Origin: Aliagarivorans marinus DSM 23064
GTDB lineage: Bacteria; Pseudomonadota; Gammaproteobacteria; Enterobacterales; Celerinatantimonadaceae
NCBI RefSeq assembly: GCF_000429485.1
Contig: NZ_AUBY01000021.1
Location: 38,532 to 102,531, forward strand
Length of the DNA: 64,000 nucleotides
Reading direction: 5' to 3'
Below the pieces are notes generated by a model. The model was given only the letters and a program-made list of their open reading frames with translations, had not been told where the DNA came from and made no database searches. Each line of letters begins with the position of its first letter. Position 1 is the stretch's first letter. Shown piece after piece: positions 55,400-64,000 of this stretch. A program made the position numbers and the translations under genes.

Positions 55400-56105
55400 G
55401 ACTGACTTGGGCCACCAACATATAGCCGACACCACGGATGGTGCGAATCAAACGTGGGCTCTTGCCGTCGTCTTTCAGGCGCTGGCGCAGGCGACTGATC
55501 TGCACATCAATACCACGCTCCATCGGCAGGCTTTCCCGGCCACGAGTAGCATCGCTAATGGTGTCGCGATCCAGCGTTTGATTGGGGTTCTGCAAGAACA
55601 GCTGCAGCAAGCGGTAGTCATTGCTCGATAGCTCTAAACTGTCGCCATCATCATGCAGCAGGTGTTGAGTTTGGGTATCCAAACGCCAGTTGCCAAAGCG
55701 AATATATCGAGTCGCCTGCGCCGACGCACTGGCAGCTTGAGTGCGTCGCAACAGGGCTTTGATACGGGCTAGCAGTTCACGCGGGTTAAACGGCTTGCCG
55801 ATATAGTCGTCGGCACCCAGCTCCAAGCCTACGATGCGGTCCATCTCATCAGAGTTGGCGGTCAGCATGATAATCGGCACATTGGACTGTCGTCTGATCT
55901 TCTGACAAAGCGTAAAGCCATCATCACCGGGGAGCATGATATCGAGGATAATCAGCTCGGGATGATTATCCTCCAGCAGCTTTGACATCTCTTCACCGTC
56001 ATTGGCGCTGATAACGCTGAACCCTGATTTACTCAGGTACTGCTCTAACAGGCTACGGATCTCCTGATCGTCATCGACTACCAGAAGCTGCTTGGTTTGG
56101 GTCAT
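55389..56105 (-). CDS. OmpR-family response regulator
   Basis: 238 residues. Receiver domain with acidic pocket DDD near residue 11, phosphoacceptor D55 (LIILDIMLPG) and lysine in YIGKPFNP; the C-terminal winged helix (about 140-235) includes RDTISDATRGRESLPMERGIDVQISRLRQRL. Operon with the kinase. Target genes are not evident. Confidence 0.94.
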   Translation of the reverse strand: MTQTKQLLVVDDDQEIRSLLEQYLSKSGFSVISANDGEEMSKLLEDNHPELIILDIMLPGDDGFTLCQKIRRQSNVPIIMLTANSDEMDRIVGLELGADDYIGKPFNPRELLARIKALLRRTQAASASAQATRYIRFGNWRLDTQTQHLLHDDGDSLELSSNDYRLLQLFLQNPNQTLDRDTISDATRGRESLPMERGIDVQISRLRQRLKDDGKSPRLIRTIRGVGYMLVAQVSHEL

Positions 56106-56190
56106 GGGCGTTGTTGCTGGATTTGATAAGTTTGAGCAAAGGATAACAAATTTCCATCATAGCCCAAAAAAACTTCGCTAAATTAGCAAC

Positions 56191-56210
56191 AAGGGAGCCG
56201 AAGCTCCCTT
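56191..56210. terminator. Hairpin downstream of fadA
   Basis: AAGGGAGC (56191-56198), loop CGAA, GCTCCCTT (56203-56210). A stable tetraloop hairpin with short T-runs; probable terminator of fadBA. Confidence 0.6.
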
Positions 56211-56232
56211 TATTGATGTTTTTGTTGCTATT

Positions 56233-57411
<1,179 letters not shown>

Positions 57412-59562
57412 TTATTGCTCAAAGTAGCGTTCGCCAGCGGCGGCTTTGGCACGCAAGCCATCGGTGACTTGGTAAAGCGGGCCGAGCTCTGCGTATTGAT
57501 CGGCCAGTGCCACGTAGTTATCCAAACCAATGGTGTCGAGATAGCGGAATACCCCGCCACGGAATGGTGGGAAGCCAAGGCCATAGACCAGCGCCATATC
57601 GGCCTCAGCCGGGCTTTGTACGATGCCTTCTTCCAAGCAGCGCACCACCTCGTTAATCATTGGGATCATCATTCGAGCGATAATGCCGTCTTGGTCGAAT
57701 TGCTGCTTGTTGCCAATCAGCCCTTCCAATAACTGGTAAGACTCGGGGGCAGCAGACTTTTTCGGTTTACCGCGCTTGTCGGTGGTGTAGGCATAAAATC
57801 CGACGCCGTTTTTCTGGCCAAAACGCTCGGCTTGATACATCACATCGATGGCATCTGGCTTGTCTTTGCTCATACGCTCGGGGAAGCCTTTGGCCATTAC
57901 CTTGGCGGCGTGGTGGCCGGTGTCGATACCGACAACGTCTAGCAGGTAGGCCGGGCCCATTGGCCAGCCGAAGCGTTTCTCCATAACCTTGTCGACCTCA
58001 ACAAAGTCGGCACCATCTTCTAGCAGGCGGGCAAAGCCGAAGAAATAGGGGAACAGAACTCGGTTAACAAAGAAGCCCGGGCAGTCATTGACCACCACCG
58101 GGGTCTTGCCCATTTTGGCGGCGTAGGCCACCACGGTGTCTATGGTTTGCTGCGAGGTCGTCTCGCCACGGATCACCTCAACCAAGGGCATACGGTGCAC
58201 CGGGTTAAAGAAGTGCATGCCACAGAAGTTCTCTGGTCGTTGTAGGTTTTGCGCCAGCAAGCTAATTGGAATGGTGGAGGTATTGGAGGCAATAATCGCA
58301 TCCTCACCCACCTGCTGCTCGACCTCGGCCAATACGCTGGCTTTGATCTTCGGATTCTCAACCACCGCCTCGACCACGATATCGCTGCTAGCAACGCTCT
58401 GGTAGTTAAGGGTAGGGGTAATGCTGGAGAGCACTTGGCCCATCTTCAAGCCATCGATGCGGCCGCGTTCGAGTTGCTTGTTCAGCAGCTTGGTCGCCTC
58501 TTGCATGCCCAGCGCCAGCGCATCTTGGTTGATGTCTTTCATCACTGCCGGTACGCCACGGCTGGCACTTTGGTAGGCAATGCCGCCGCCCATAATGCCG
58601 GCACCCAGCACAGCGGCTTGCGCAACATCGCTGGCTTGTTTGCTGCTTTGCTTAGCCAGGCCTTTGAGCATCTGGTCGTTAAGGAAGATGCCGACCAACG
58701 CTTGGGTTACATCCGATTTCGCTAGGCCGACAAAGTATTGGCCTTCTAGTTTTAGGGCTTCTTCACGATGACAACGCGCAGCTTTCTCAATGGTTTTTAC
58801 TGCAGTCAAAGGGGCTGGGTAGTGAGGGCCGGCTTTAGCGGCCACCATGCCCTTGGCGACGTTGAAGCTCATGGTCGCTTCGGTGCGATTGAGTTTAAGC
58901 GGAGAGAGCTTGGCGTTGCGTCGCGCCTGCCAATCTAGCTTGCCATCGATGGCTTGGCTGAGCATGCGTAGTGCACATTCGCGCAGTTTGTCCGGGTCTA
59001 CAACCGCATCGACTACACCGGTGCTTAGGCAGTCTTTGGCTTTAAAGTCGCGACCGGTGGTAATCCACTCCATCGCGTTATCAGCACCAATGATCCGTGG
59101 CAGTCTCACTGTGCCACCGAAGCCGGGCATGATGCCGAGCTTGGTTTCCGGCAACCCGATGCGCGCGCTGCTGTCTGCAACCCGGATATCGGTAGACAGG
59201 ATCAGTTCACAACCACCGCCCAGGGCATAGCCTTGGATTGCGGTAACGGTTGGAACGGGCAGGTCTTCTAGTGCGTTGAATACGTCATTGGCTTTGACCA
59301 GCCAGCTTGCCAGCTCGTCATCGGGCAGGGCGAACAGACCAAGGAATTCAGTGATATCGGCGCCAACGATAAAGGCGCTTTTTGCTGAGCTTATCAGCAG
59401 CCCTTTGAGCTGGGTCTCTGCGCCCAGCGCCTCTAAGGCTTCACCAAGCGATAACAGGGTGGCGGTATCGAGTTTGTTCACACTGCCGGCTGCATCGAAG
59501 CACAGCTCGGCGATGCCATCTTGCAAGTAGTCGACGCTCAGGTTTGCACCTTGATAGATCAT
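57412..59562 (-). CDS. fadB: Fatty oxidation complex alpha subunit FadB
   Basis: 716 residues from ATG 59562 (AGGAGAAGTAGC upstream); this N terminus [20 protein letters not shown] aligns with E. coli FadB. Enoyl-CoA hydratase/isomerase domain (about 1-190) with GGGCELIL; 3-hydroxyacyl-CoA dehydrogenase domain (about 310-716) with the NAD motif [10 protein letters not shown] and [15 protein letters not shown]. Confidence 0.97.
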   Translation of the reverse strand: MIYQGANLSVDYLQDGIAELCFDAAGSVNKLDTATLLSLGEALEALGAETQLKGLLISSAKSAFIVGADITEFLGLFALPDDELASWLVKANDVFNALEDLPVPTVTAIQGYALGGGCELILSTDIRVADSSARIGLPETKLGIMPGFGGTVRLPRIIGADNAMEWITTGRDFKAKDCLSTGVVDAVVDPDKLRECALRMLSQAIDGKLDWQARRNAKLSPLKLNRTEATMSFNVAKGMVAAKAGPHYPAPLTAVKTIEKAARCHREEALKLEGQYFVGLAKSDVTQALVGIFLNDQMLKGLAKQSSKQASDVAQAAVLGAGIMGGGIAYQSASRGVPAVMKDINQDALALGMQEATKLLNKQLERGRIDGLKMGQVLSSITPTLNYQSVASSDIVVEAVVENPKIKASVLAEVEQQVGEDAIIASNTSTIPISLLAQNLQRPENFCGMHFFNPVHRMPLVEVIRGETTSQQTIDTVVAYAAKMGKTPVVVNDCPGFFVNRVLFPYFFGFARLLEDGADFVEVDKVMEKRFGWPMGPAYLLDVVGIDTGHHAAKVMAKGFPERMSKDKPDAIDVMYQAERFGQKNGVGFYAYTTDKRGKPKKSAAPESYQLLEGLIGNKQQFDQDGIIARMMIPMINEVVRCLEEGIVQSPAEADMALVYGLGFPPFRGGVFRYLDTIGLDNYVALADQYAELGPLYQVTDGLRAKAAAGERYFEQ

Positions 59563-59664
59563 GCTACTTCTCCTTGTTTGCAACCGCCTCTAGCGGGCGG
59601 GTTTATGTAGGTACAGATGAAATGTTAATAAATTGCTAAAGCATTAAAACAAATATAACAAGTG

Positions 59665-59684
59665 ATTTAAACGGTTGTTTGAAT
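59665..59684 (-). promoter_or_regulatory. Candidate PsrA/FadR-class operator upstream of fadB
   Basis: ATTTAAAC-GGTT-GTTTGAAT is a near-perfect inverted repeat (7 of 8 positions). It matches the PsrA-type core CAAAC-N2-4-GTTTG with one change. It lies 103-122 bp before the fadB start. The E. coli FadR consensus is not seen here. Confidence 0.5.
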
Positions 59685-59823
59685 AATTTTTGTTAACTCT
59701 AGTTTACTCGGCTAACAAAGGGCTGCATCTGCGTAGTGTCGGGATTGTCGGGTTGGTTGGATTGCAATAGTTAAATCAATGATATGCTTAACGGAATGAA
59801 CTATCAGATAGCAGAGGAAGGCT

Positions 59824-61143
59824 ATGCTGACTATCGATCAAACTTATCAGCAACACCTAGAGACCCTTCAGCAACGCGCCGAGGCGGTCATGGACCAACA
59901 GCAGCTAGATGCGCTGATTATCCATTCAGGCTACCCCTTACCGGTATTCTTGGACGACAACCACTATCCGTTTAAGGCGAACCCTCATTTTAAACACTGG
60001 TTGCCGCTGTGCGAGCATCCCCATTGTTGGTTGATCATTGTATCCGGCGCTAAGCCGGTGCTGGTGTATCACCAAAGCGACGATTACTGGCACAGCGATA
60101 AGCCGCTTGCTGGTGATTGGCTGTCCCACTTCGATGTGAAGATGATGCGTCAACCGCAAGATGTGGAGCCGTTTTTACCGGCCGAGCGCAATCGTTGCGC
60201 CTATCTTGGTGACCACCCAGAGCTGGCCGAAGCCCTTGCCATCGGCGAGCGCAATCCAGAAGCAGTATTGAACTACCTACATTATTACCGCAGCTACAAA
60301 ACCGACTATGAGGTGGAGTGTATCTCCATGGCCAATGGCCGGGCGTTGCGGGCACACTCTGCCGCCAAGGAAGCATTCTATGCCGGCGCTTCGGAGTTTG
60401 AGATACATCTGGCCTATCTGTCGAGCCTGGGCGAGGGAGAGAACCAATTACCTTATCCCAACATTGTTGCGCTGAATGAGCATGCTGCGGTGCTGCACTA
60501 CGATCGCCAGTTACCCCATGCGCTGCCAGAAGCCAAGCTGCATTCCTTCTTATTGGATGCTGGCGCGCAGTATCGCGGCTATGCGGCAGATATCACCCGT
60601 ACTTATGCCTACAGAAAAGGCGTTTTTGCCGAGCTGGTAGCGGAGATGGACAGCCTGCAGCAAAGCTTGGCGAATGCCATTGCGCCGGGCAAACGCTTCT
60701 TGGATCTGCATAACAAGACCCACCGACTTGTCGCCAAGCTTTTGGTGGACTTCCAACTCATTCGTTGTGGCGCGAGCGCTGCGGTGGAGCAGGGACTAAC
60801 CCGCTACTTCTTCCCCCATGGCCTTGGGCATTTTCTTGGGTTGCAGGTGCACGATGTTGCCGGTTTTATGCAAGACCCACAGGGAACGCATTTGGCGACA
60901 CCTGATAATGCACCATTCTTGCGCTGCACCCGGGTACTTGAGCCAAGCCAAGTGCTAACTATTGAACCGGGGCTGTACTTTATCGACAGCCTGCTGGCTA
61001 AGCTGGCCGAATCAGAGTTTGCCGGCGAGGTGAACTGGGAGCAGGTGGACGAGCTTCGTCGCTATGGCGGTATTCGTATTGAAGATAACGTGTTGGTCAC
61101 CGACAATGGCGCGCGTAATCTGACCCGCGAGCTAGAACACTGA
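59824..61143 (+). CDS. pepQ: Xaa-Pro dipeptidase PepQ
   Basis: 439 residues, similar length to E. coli PepQ (443). Pita-bread metallopeptidase with ligands in LDAGAQYRGYAADITRTY, HGLGHFLGLQVHD, TIEPGLYF and GGIRIEDNVLV. ATG 59824 preceded by AGAGGAAGG. Adjacent to yigZ, 2 bp apart, as in many gammaproteobacteria. Confidence 0.96.
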   Translation: MLTIDQTYQQHLETLQQRAEAVMDQQQLDALIIHSGYPLPVFLDDNHYPFKANPHFKHWLPLCEHPHCWLIIVSGAKPVLVYHQSDDYWHSDKPLAGDWLSHFDVKMMRQPQDVEPFLPAERNRCAYLGDHPELAEALAIGERNPEAVLNYLHYYRSYKTDYEVECISMANGRALRAHSAAKEAFYAGASEFEIHLAYLSSLGEGENQLPYPNIVALNEHAAVLHYDRQLPHALPEAKLHSFLLDAGAQYRGYAADITRTYAYRKGVFAELVAEMDSLQQSLANAIAPGKRFLDLHNKTHRLVAKLLVDFQLIRCGASAAVEQGLTRYFFPHGLGHFLGLQVHDVAGFMQDPQGTHLATPDNAPFLRCTRVLEPSQVLTIEPGLYFIDSLLAKLAESEFAGEVNWEQVDELRRYGGIRIEDNVLVTDNGARNLTRELEH

Positions 61144-61145
61144 GT

Positions 61146-61763
61146 ATGAAACTTGATTATGCGATCCCTGCCCAAGGAGTGAGCTTCGAAGAAACCATCA
61201 AAAAGAGCCGATTTATCACCTTGCTGGCTCACGCTGCTGACCGCCAACAGGCCAATGCCTTTGTCGCCAATACCCGGCAGCAACACCCGGAGGCCCGTCA
61301 TCACTGTTGGGCCTTTGTAGCTGGCGCCCCCACTGATAGCCAGTGCTTAGGCTTTAGCGACGATGGCGAACCCTCGGGGACGGCGGGCAAGCCGATACTG
61401 GCGCAGCTGCAAGGCAGTGGCGTGGGGGAGATCGTTGCCGTAGTGGTGCGCTATTCTGGCGGCATTAAGCTTGGCACCGGTGGCTTGGTAAAAGCCTATG
61501 GCGGCGGTGCTCAGCAAGCGTTAAAGCTGTTGGAAACAGACACCAAGGTGGCGATGGAGCGAGTAACCCTCACCTTCGATTACAGTCACAGCGGCACGGT
61601 GGAGCGAATGTTAGAGCTACACCAAGGCGAAAAGCTCGCTAGCGACTTTGGCAATCAGGCGGTGTTTGAGGTTCAGGTGCCTTGCGCCAATGTGGCTGGA
61701 TTTGAGCAGCAGTTGGTTGATGCCAGCAAAGGGGCTATCACCATTAAACGGGAGCAGCCGTGA
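61146..61763 (+). CDS. yigZ: IMPACT/YigZ-family protein
   Basis: 205 residues. N-terminal UPF0029 domain: KKSRFITLLAHAADRQQA, HHCWAF, SDDGEPSGTAGKPIL, VVRYSGGIKLGTGGLVKAYGG; C-terminal DUF1949. Related to eukaryotic IMPACT translational regulators; function in bacteria unclear. Co-transcribed with pepQ. Confidence 0.94.
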   Translation: MKLDYAIPAQGVSFEETIKKSRFITLLAHAADRQQANAFVANTRQQHPEARHHCWAFVAGAPTDSQCLGFSDDGEPSGTAGKPILAQLQGSGVGEIVAVVVRYSGGIKLGTGGLVKAYGGGAQQALKLLETDTKVAMERVTLTFDYSHSGTVERMLELHQGEKLASDFGNQAVFEVQVPCANVAGFEQQLVDASKGAITIKREQP

Positions 61764-61833
61764 GTTGTTCTCCTTTAGTAAATGCTTCAAGATACCCAAC
61801 TATCTAAACCAATGAGTTATTTAAAGAGTTAGG

Positions 61834-63291
61834 ATGCAAATCCGAGCGATTATCCGGATTGTGGGTCTGTTGGTGATGCTGTTTAGCTTCACCATGATCA
61901 TCCCCGCACTGGTTGCTGCCGTGTATAAAGACGGTGCAGGTAAGGCCTTTATGGCCGCGTTTTCCCTATGTGTATGTGCCGGCTTTTTGCTGTGGTTCCC
62001 TCATCGCTATAAAAAGATGGAGCTCAAAGCGAAAGAGGGCTTCTTAATTGTGGTGTTGTTCTGGACGGTACTGGGGAGCGTGGGGGCAATGCCGTTTATC
62101 TTTGCCAGCCAGCCAGATCTCAGTGTCACCGACTCCTTCTTTGAGTCCTTCTCTGGGCTGACCACCACCGGGGCGACTGTGATTGTCGGCATCGATGAAC
62201 TGCCCAAAGCAATCTTGTTTTATCGGCAGATGCTACAGTGGCTCGGCGGGATGGGGATCATTGTACTGGCCGTGGCGATTCTGCCTATCTTAGGTGTAGG
62301 GGGAATGCAACTCTACCGCGCCGAGATCCCGGGGCCGGTTAAAGATAAGAAGATGACCCCCCGAATAGCCGAAACCGCCAAGGTGCTGTGGTACATCTAT
62401 CTGGCGCTCACGGTTATCTGCGCGCTGGCCTATTGGCTGGCCGGAATGAGTATGTTCGATGCTATCTGCCACTCCTTCTCAACCATCGCGATTGGTGGCT
62501 TCTCCACCTACGATGCCAGCCTGGGGCATTTTGACAGCTCGCTGATCAACACCATCTGTGCGGTGTTCCTGATTATCTCGGGGATTAACTTCTCGCTGCA
62601 CTTTGCAGTGATTAATGGGCCAAGGCCAACCCTACGCTACTACTTGATGGACCCTGAATGCCGGGCGTTTTTAGGTATCCAGTTAGCGCTTACCGCGGTG
62701 TGTGCGCTGATCTTGGTGGGCAACCAGGTCTATGATTCCTATGGTTTGGCCATCGACCAAGCCTTTTTCCAAGCGGTGTCTATCTCAACCACCGCGGGTT
62801 TTACCACCTCCAGCTTCTCTGAGTGGCCGCTATTTCTGCCCATCCTATTAGTATTCTCTTCGTTTATTGGTGGCTGCGCCGGCTCTACCGGTGGCGGTAT
62901 GAAGGTAGTGCGGGTGCTATTACTTAGCCTGCAAGGGATGCGTGAGCTAAAACGCTTAGTGCATCCGCGTGCGGTGTACCAAATCAAGATTGGCAATAAA
63001 GCACTGCCGGATCGCGTCATTGATGCGGTGTGGGGCTTCTTCTCTGCCTATGCACTGGTGTTTGTGCTTTGTATGCTCAGCTTGATTGCCTTTGGTATCG
63101 ATGAGCTGACCGCCTTCTCGGCAGTGGTTGCCTGTTTGAACAACCTCGGCCCCGGCCTGGGTGACGTAGCTGTTCACTATGGTGAGCTGGCTGACAACGG
63201 TAAATGGGTATTGGTACTGGCCATGCTGTTTGGGCGTTTAGAAGTGTTTACCTTATTGGTGTTGTTCACACCAGTATTTTGGAAGAGTTAG
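61834..63291 (+). CDS. trkH: Trk potassium uptake transporter TrkH
   Basis: 485 residues, about ten membrane helices with four pore-loop repeats: SGLTTTGATV, FSTIAIGGFST, STTAGFTT and NNLGPGLG are the selectivity segments. Also CAGSTGGGMKVVR. Works with TrkA, which is not in the window. Directly upstream of hemG, as in E. coli. Confidence 0.97.
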   Translation: MQIRAIIRIVGLLVMLFSFTMIIPALVAAVYKDGAGKAFMAAFSLCVCAGFLLWFPHRYKKMELKAKEGFLIVVLFWTVLGSVGAMPFIFASQPDLSVTDSFFESFSGLTTTGATVIVGIDELPKAILFYRQMLQWLGGMGIIVLAVAILPILGVGGMQLYRAEIPGPVKDKKMTPRIAETAKVLWYIYLALTVICALAYWLAGMSMFDAICHSFSTIAIGGFSTYDASLGHFDSSLINTICAVFLIISGINFSLHFAVINGPRPTLRYYLMDPECRAFLGIQLALTAVCALILVGNQVYDSYGLAIDQAFFQAVSISTTAGFTTSSFSEWPLFLPILLVFSSFIGGCAGSTGGGMKVVRVLLLSLQGMRELKRLVHPRAVYQIKIGNKALPDRVIDAVWGFFSAYALVFVLCMLSLIAFGIDELTAFSAVVACLNNLGPGLGDVAVHYGELADNGKWVLVLAMLFGRLEVFTLLVLFTPVFWKS

Positions 63292-63293
63292 TT

Positions 63294-63827
63294 ATGAAGC
63301 TATTAGTGGTGTATTCGAGCTGTGATGGACAGACCCTAAAGATTGCTAAACATATAGTAGGCAAACTGCGCACCTCGTTCGAGCAGGTTAACTACGTCAA
63401 CTTGGCAGATACGCCGGTAGAGCAAATTCAGCTGGCCGGTTATGACAAGGTGATTATTGGCGCGTCGATCCGCTACGGTAAGTTTCGCCCCCATCTATAC
63501 GACTTTCTTTCCCAGTACCGCGAAACATTGGCAAAGCTGCCTTGTGTATTCTTTGGCGTATGCCTGACTGCACGCAAAGCCGAGAAGGCGACGCCCGAAA
63601 CCAACCTCTATATGAAGAAGCTAAAACTGAATGCGGTGTGGCTGCCTGAACAACAAGCGGTGTTTGCTGGGGCTCTTTTGTACTCTCGCTACAACTGGTG
63701 GCAGACTCGCTTGATTCAGCTGATTATGAAAATCACCGGCGGAAGCACCGATACCTCTAAAGATATTGAGCTTACCGACTGGGCCAAAGTCGATGAGTTT
63801 GCGCTGAAGGTAGAAAAACTCAGTTGA
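63294..63827 (+). CDS. hemG: Menaquinone-dependent protoporphyrinogen oxidase HemG
   Basis: 177 residues from ATG 63294, 2 bp after the trkH stop; the longer upstream frame overlaps trkH. Flavodoxin-like FMN loop VYSSCDGQTLKIA and the long-chain insertion typical of HemG (YSRYNWWQTRLIQLIMKITGGSTDTSKD). Oxidises protoporphyrinogen IX in haem synthesis. Next to the rRNA promoter, as in E. coli. Confidence 0.95.
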   Translation: MKLLVVYSSCDGQTLKIAKHIVGKLRTSFEQVNYVNLADTPVEQIQLAGYDKVIIGASIRYGKFRPHLYDFLSQYRETLAKLPCVFFGVCLTARKAEKATPETNLYMKKLKLNAVWLPEQQAVFAGALLYSRYNWWQTRLIQLIMKITGGSTDTSKDIELTDWAKVDEFALKVEKLS

Positions 63828-63924
63828 TTTGGTGTTTTATTCGCCTAAATCGGCCTGTTTTGTTGCTTTTTTCTGCGGTTAAACCATTGGGAAGCAAAAA
63901 AGCCGATTTTCTTCAAAAAAACGC

Positions 63925-63952
63925 TTGCGCAAAAGAATCCGATCCCTATAAT
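63925..63952 (+). promoter_or_regulatory. rRNA operon promoter (P1-type); 16S gene lies off the right edge
   Basis: TTGCGC (63925-63930), 16 bp, TATAAT (63947-63952), followed by a G+C-rich discriminator (GCACCTCC) and preceded by an A+T-rich UP-like stretch (63910-63923). This, plus the trkH-hemG context, is typical of an rrn operon. The leader runs to the window end without rRNA sequence. Confidence 0.85.
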
Positions 63953-64000
63953 GCACCTCCGCTGACAGGGCAAACGCCCACGGTTAGCAAGGCGTCAACA

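Noticed and set aside
63847..63909. Inverted repeat AAATCGGC/GCCGATTT after hemG as a terminator
   Set aside because: The loop is nearly 50 bases and the T-run placement is poor; it may be chance or part of the rRNA promoter upstream region.

Overview
The window is a chromosomal segment around the replication origin of a Gram-negative gammaproteobacterium. Gene content and order (glmU, atp operon, parB-parA-rsmG-mnmG, oriC, mioC, then mnmE-yidC-yidD-rnpA-rpmH, an amino-acid ABC operon, dnaA-dnaN-recF-gyrB, ibpA, avtA, glyS-glyQ) closely follow the origin region of Vibrio and its relatives. RavA-ViaA, the fadBA-pepQ-yigZ-trkH-hemG block and a cydAB operon point to the wider Vibrionales/Alteromonadales/Aeromonadales group. 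The genus cannot be fixed from the sequence alone.

Layout. Bases 1-5894 are the glmS-proximal end of a Tn7-family transposon. It carries tnsA, tnsB and tnsC on the minus strand and, beyond tnsC, two full and one edge-truncated small secreted cysteine-containing proteins as cargo. The element stops 25 bp after the glmS stop codon, the classical attTn7 position, and shows three 20-bp direct repeats and a TGTGGG terminus. No tnsD is seen in the window. Next come glmS, a DeoR-type regulator, a lone outer-membrane barrel protein, glmU, viaA-ravA and the nine-gene atp operon (5920-21038). The segregation and origin block is parB, parA, rsmG, mnmG and oriC (21295-25900). This oriC matches the Escherichia coli architecture: three 13-mers, DnaA boxes and 14 GATC sites.

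After mioC there is an unusual three-gene operon (26587-30044): a periplasmic CxxCH protein resembling cytochrome P460, a membrane diguanylate cyclase, and a fusion of a nucleoside-hydrolase-like domain with a VOC/glyoxalase domain. It converges on cydAB and a GbsR/MarR-type regulator. The mnmE-to-gyrB block follows, and recF carries three perfect or near-perfect parS palindromes in its coding sequence. Heat-shock ibpA has a sigma-32-type promoter and a ROSE-like RNA thermometer. Then come avtA, an alpha-amylase and a small partner lipoprotein, glyS/glyQ, tusA, an OmpR/EnvZ-type two-component system, fadAB, pepQ, yigZ, trkH and hemG. The window ends in an rRNA-type promoter whose 16S gene lies beyond the right edge.

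Functionally the region joins replication initiation and segregation (oriC, DnaA, DnaN, GyrB, ParAB with parS), energy conversion (F1Fo synthase, cytochrome bd), cell-wall hexosamine supply (GlmS, GlmU), membrane protein insertion and tRNA maturation (YidC, RnpA, MnmE/MnmG), and starch and fatty-acid catabolism. The clearest accessory parts are the Tn7-like element and the haem/c-di-GMP/nucleoside operon.
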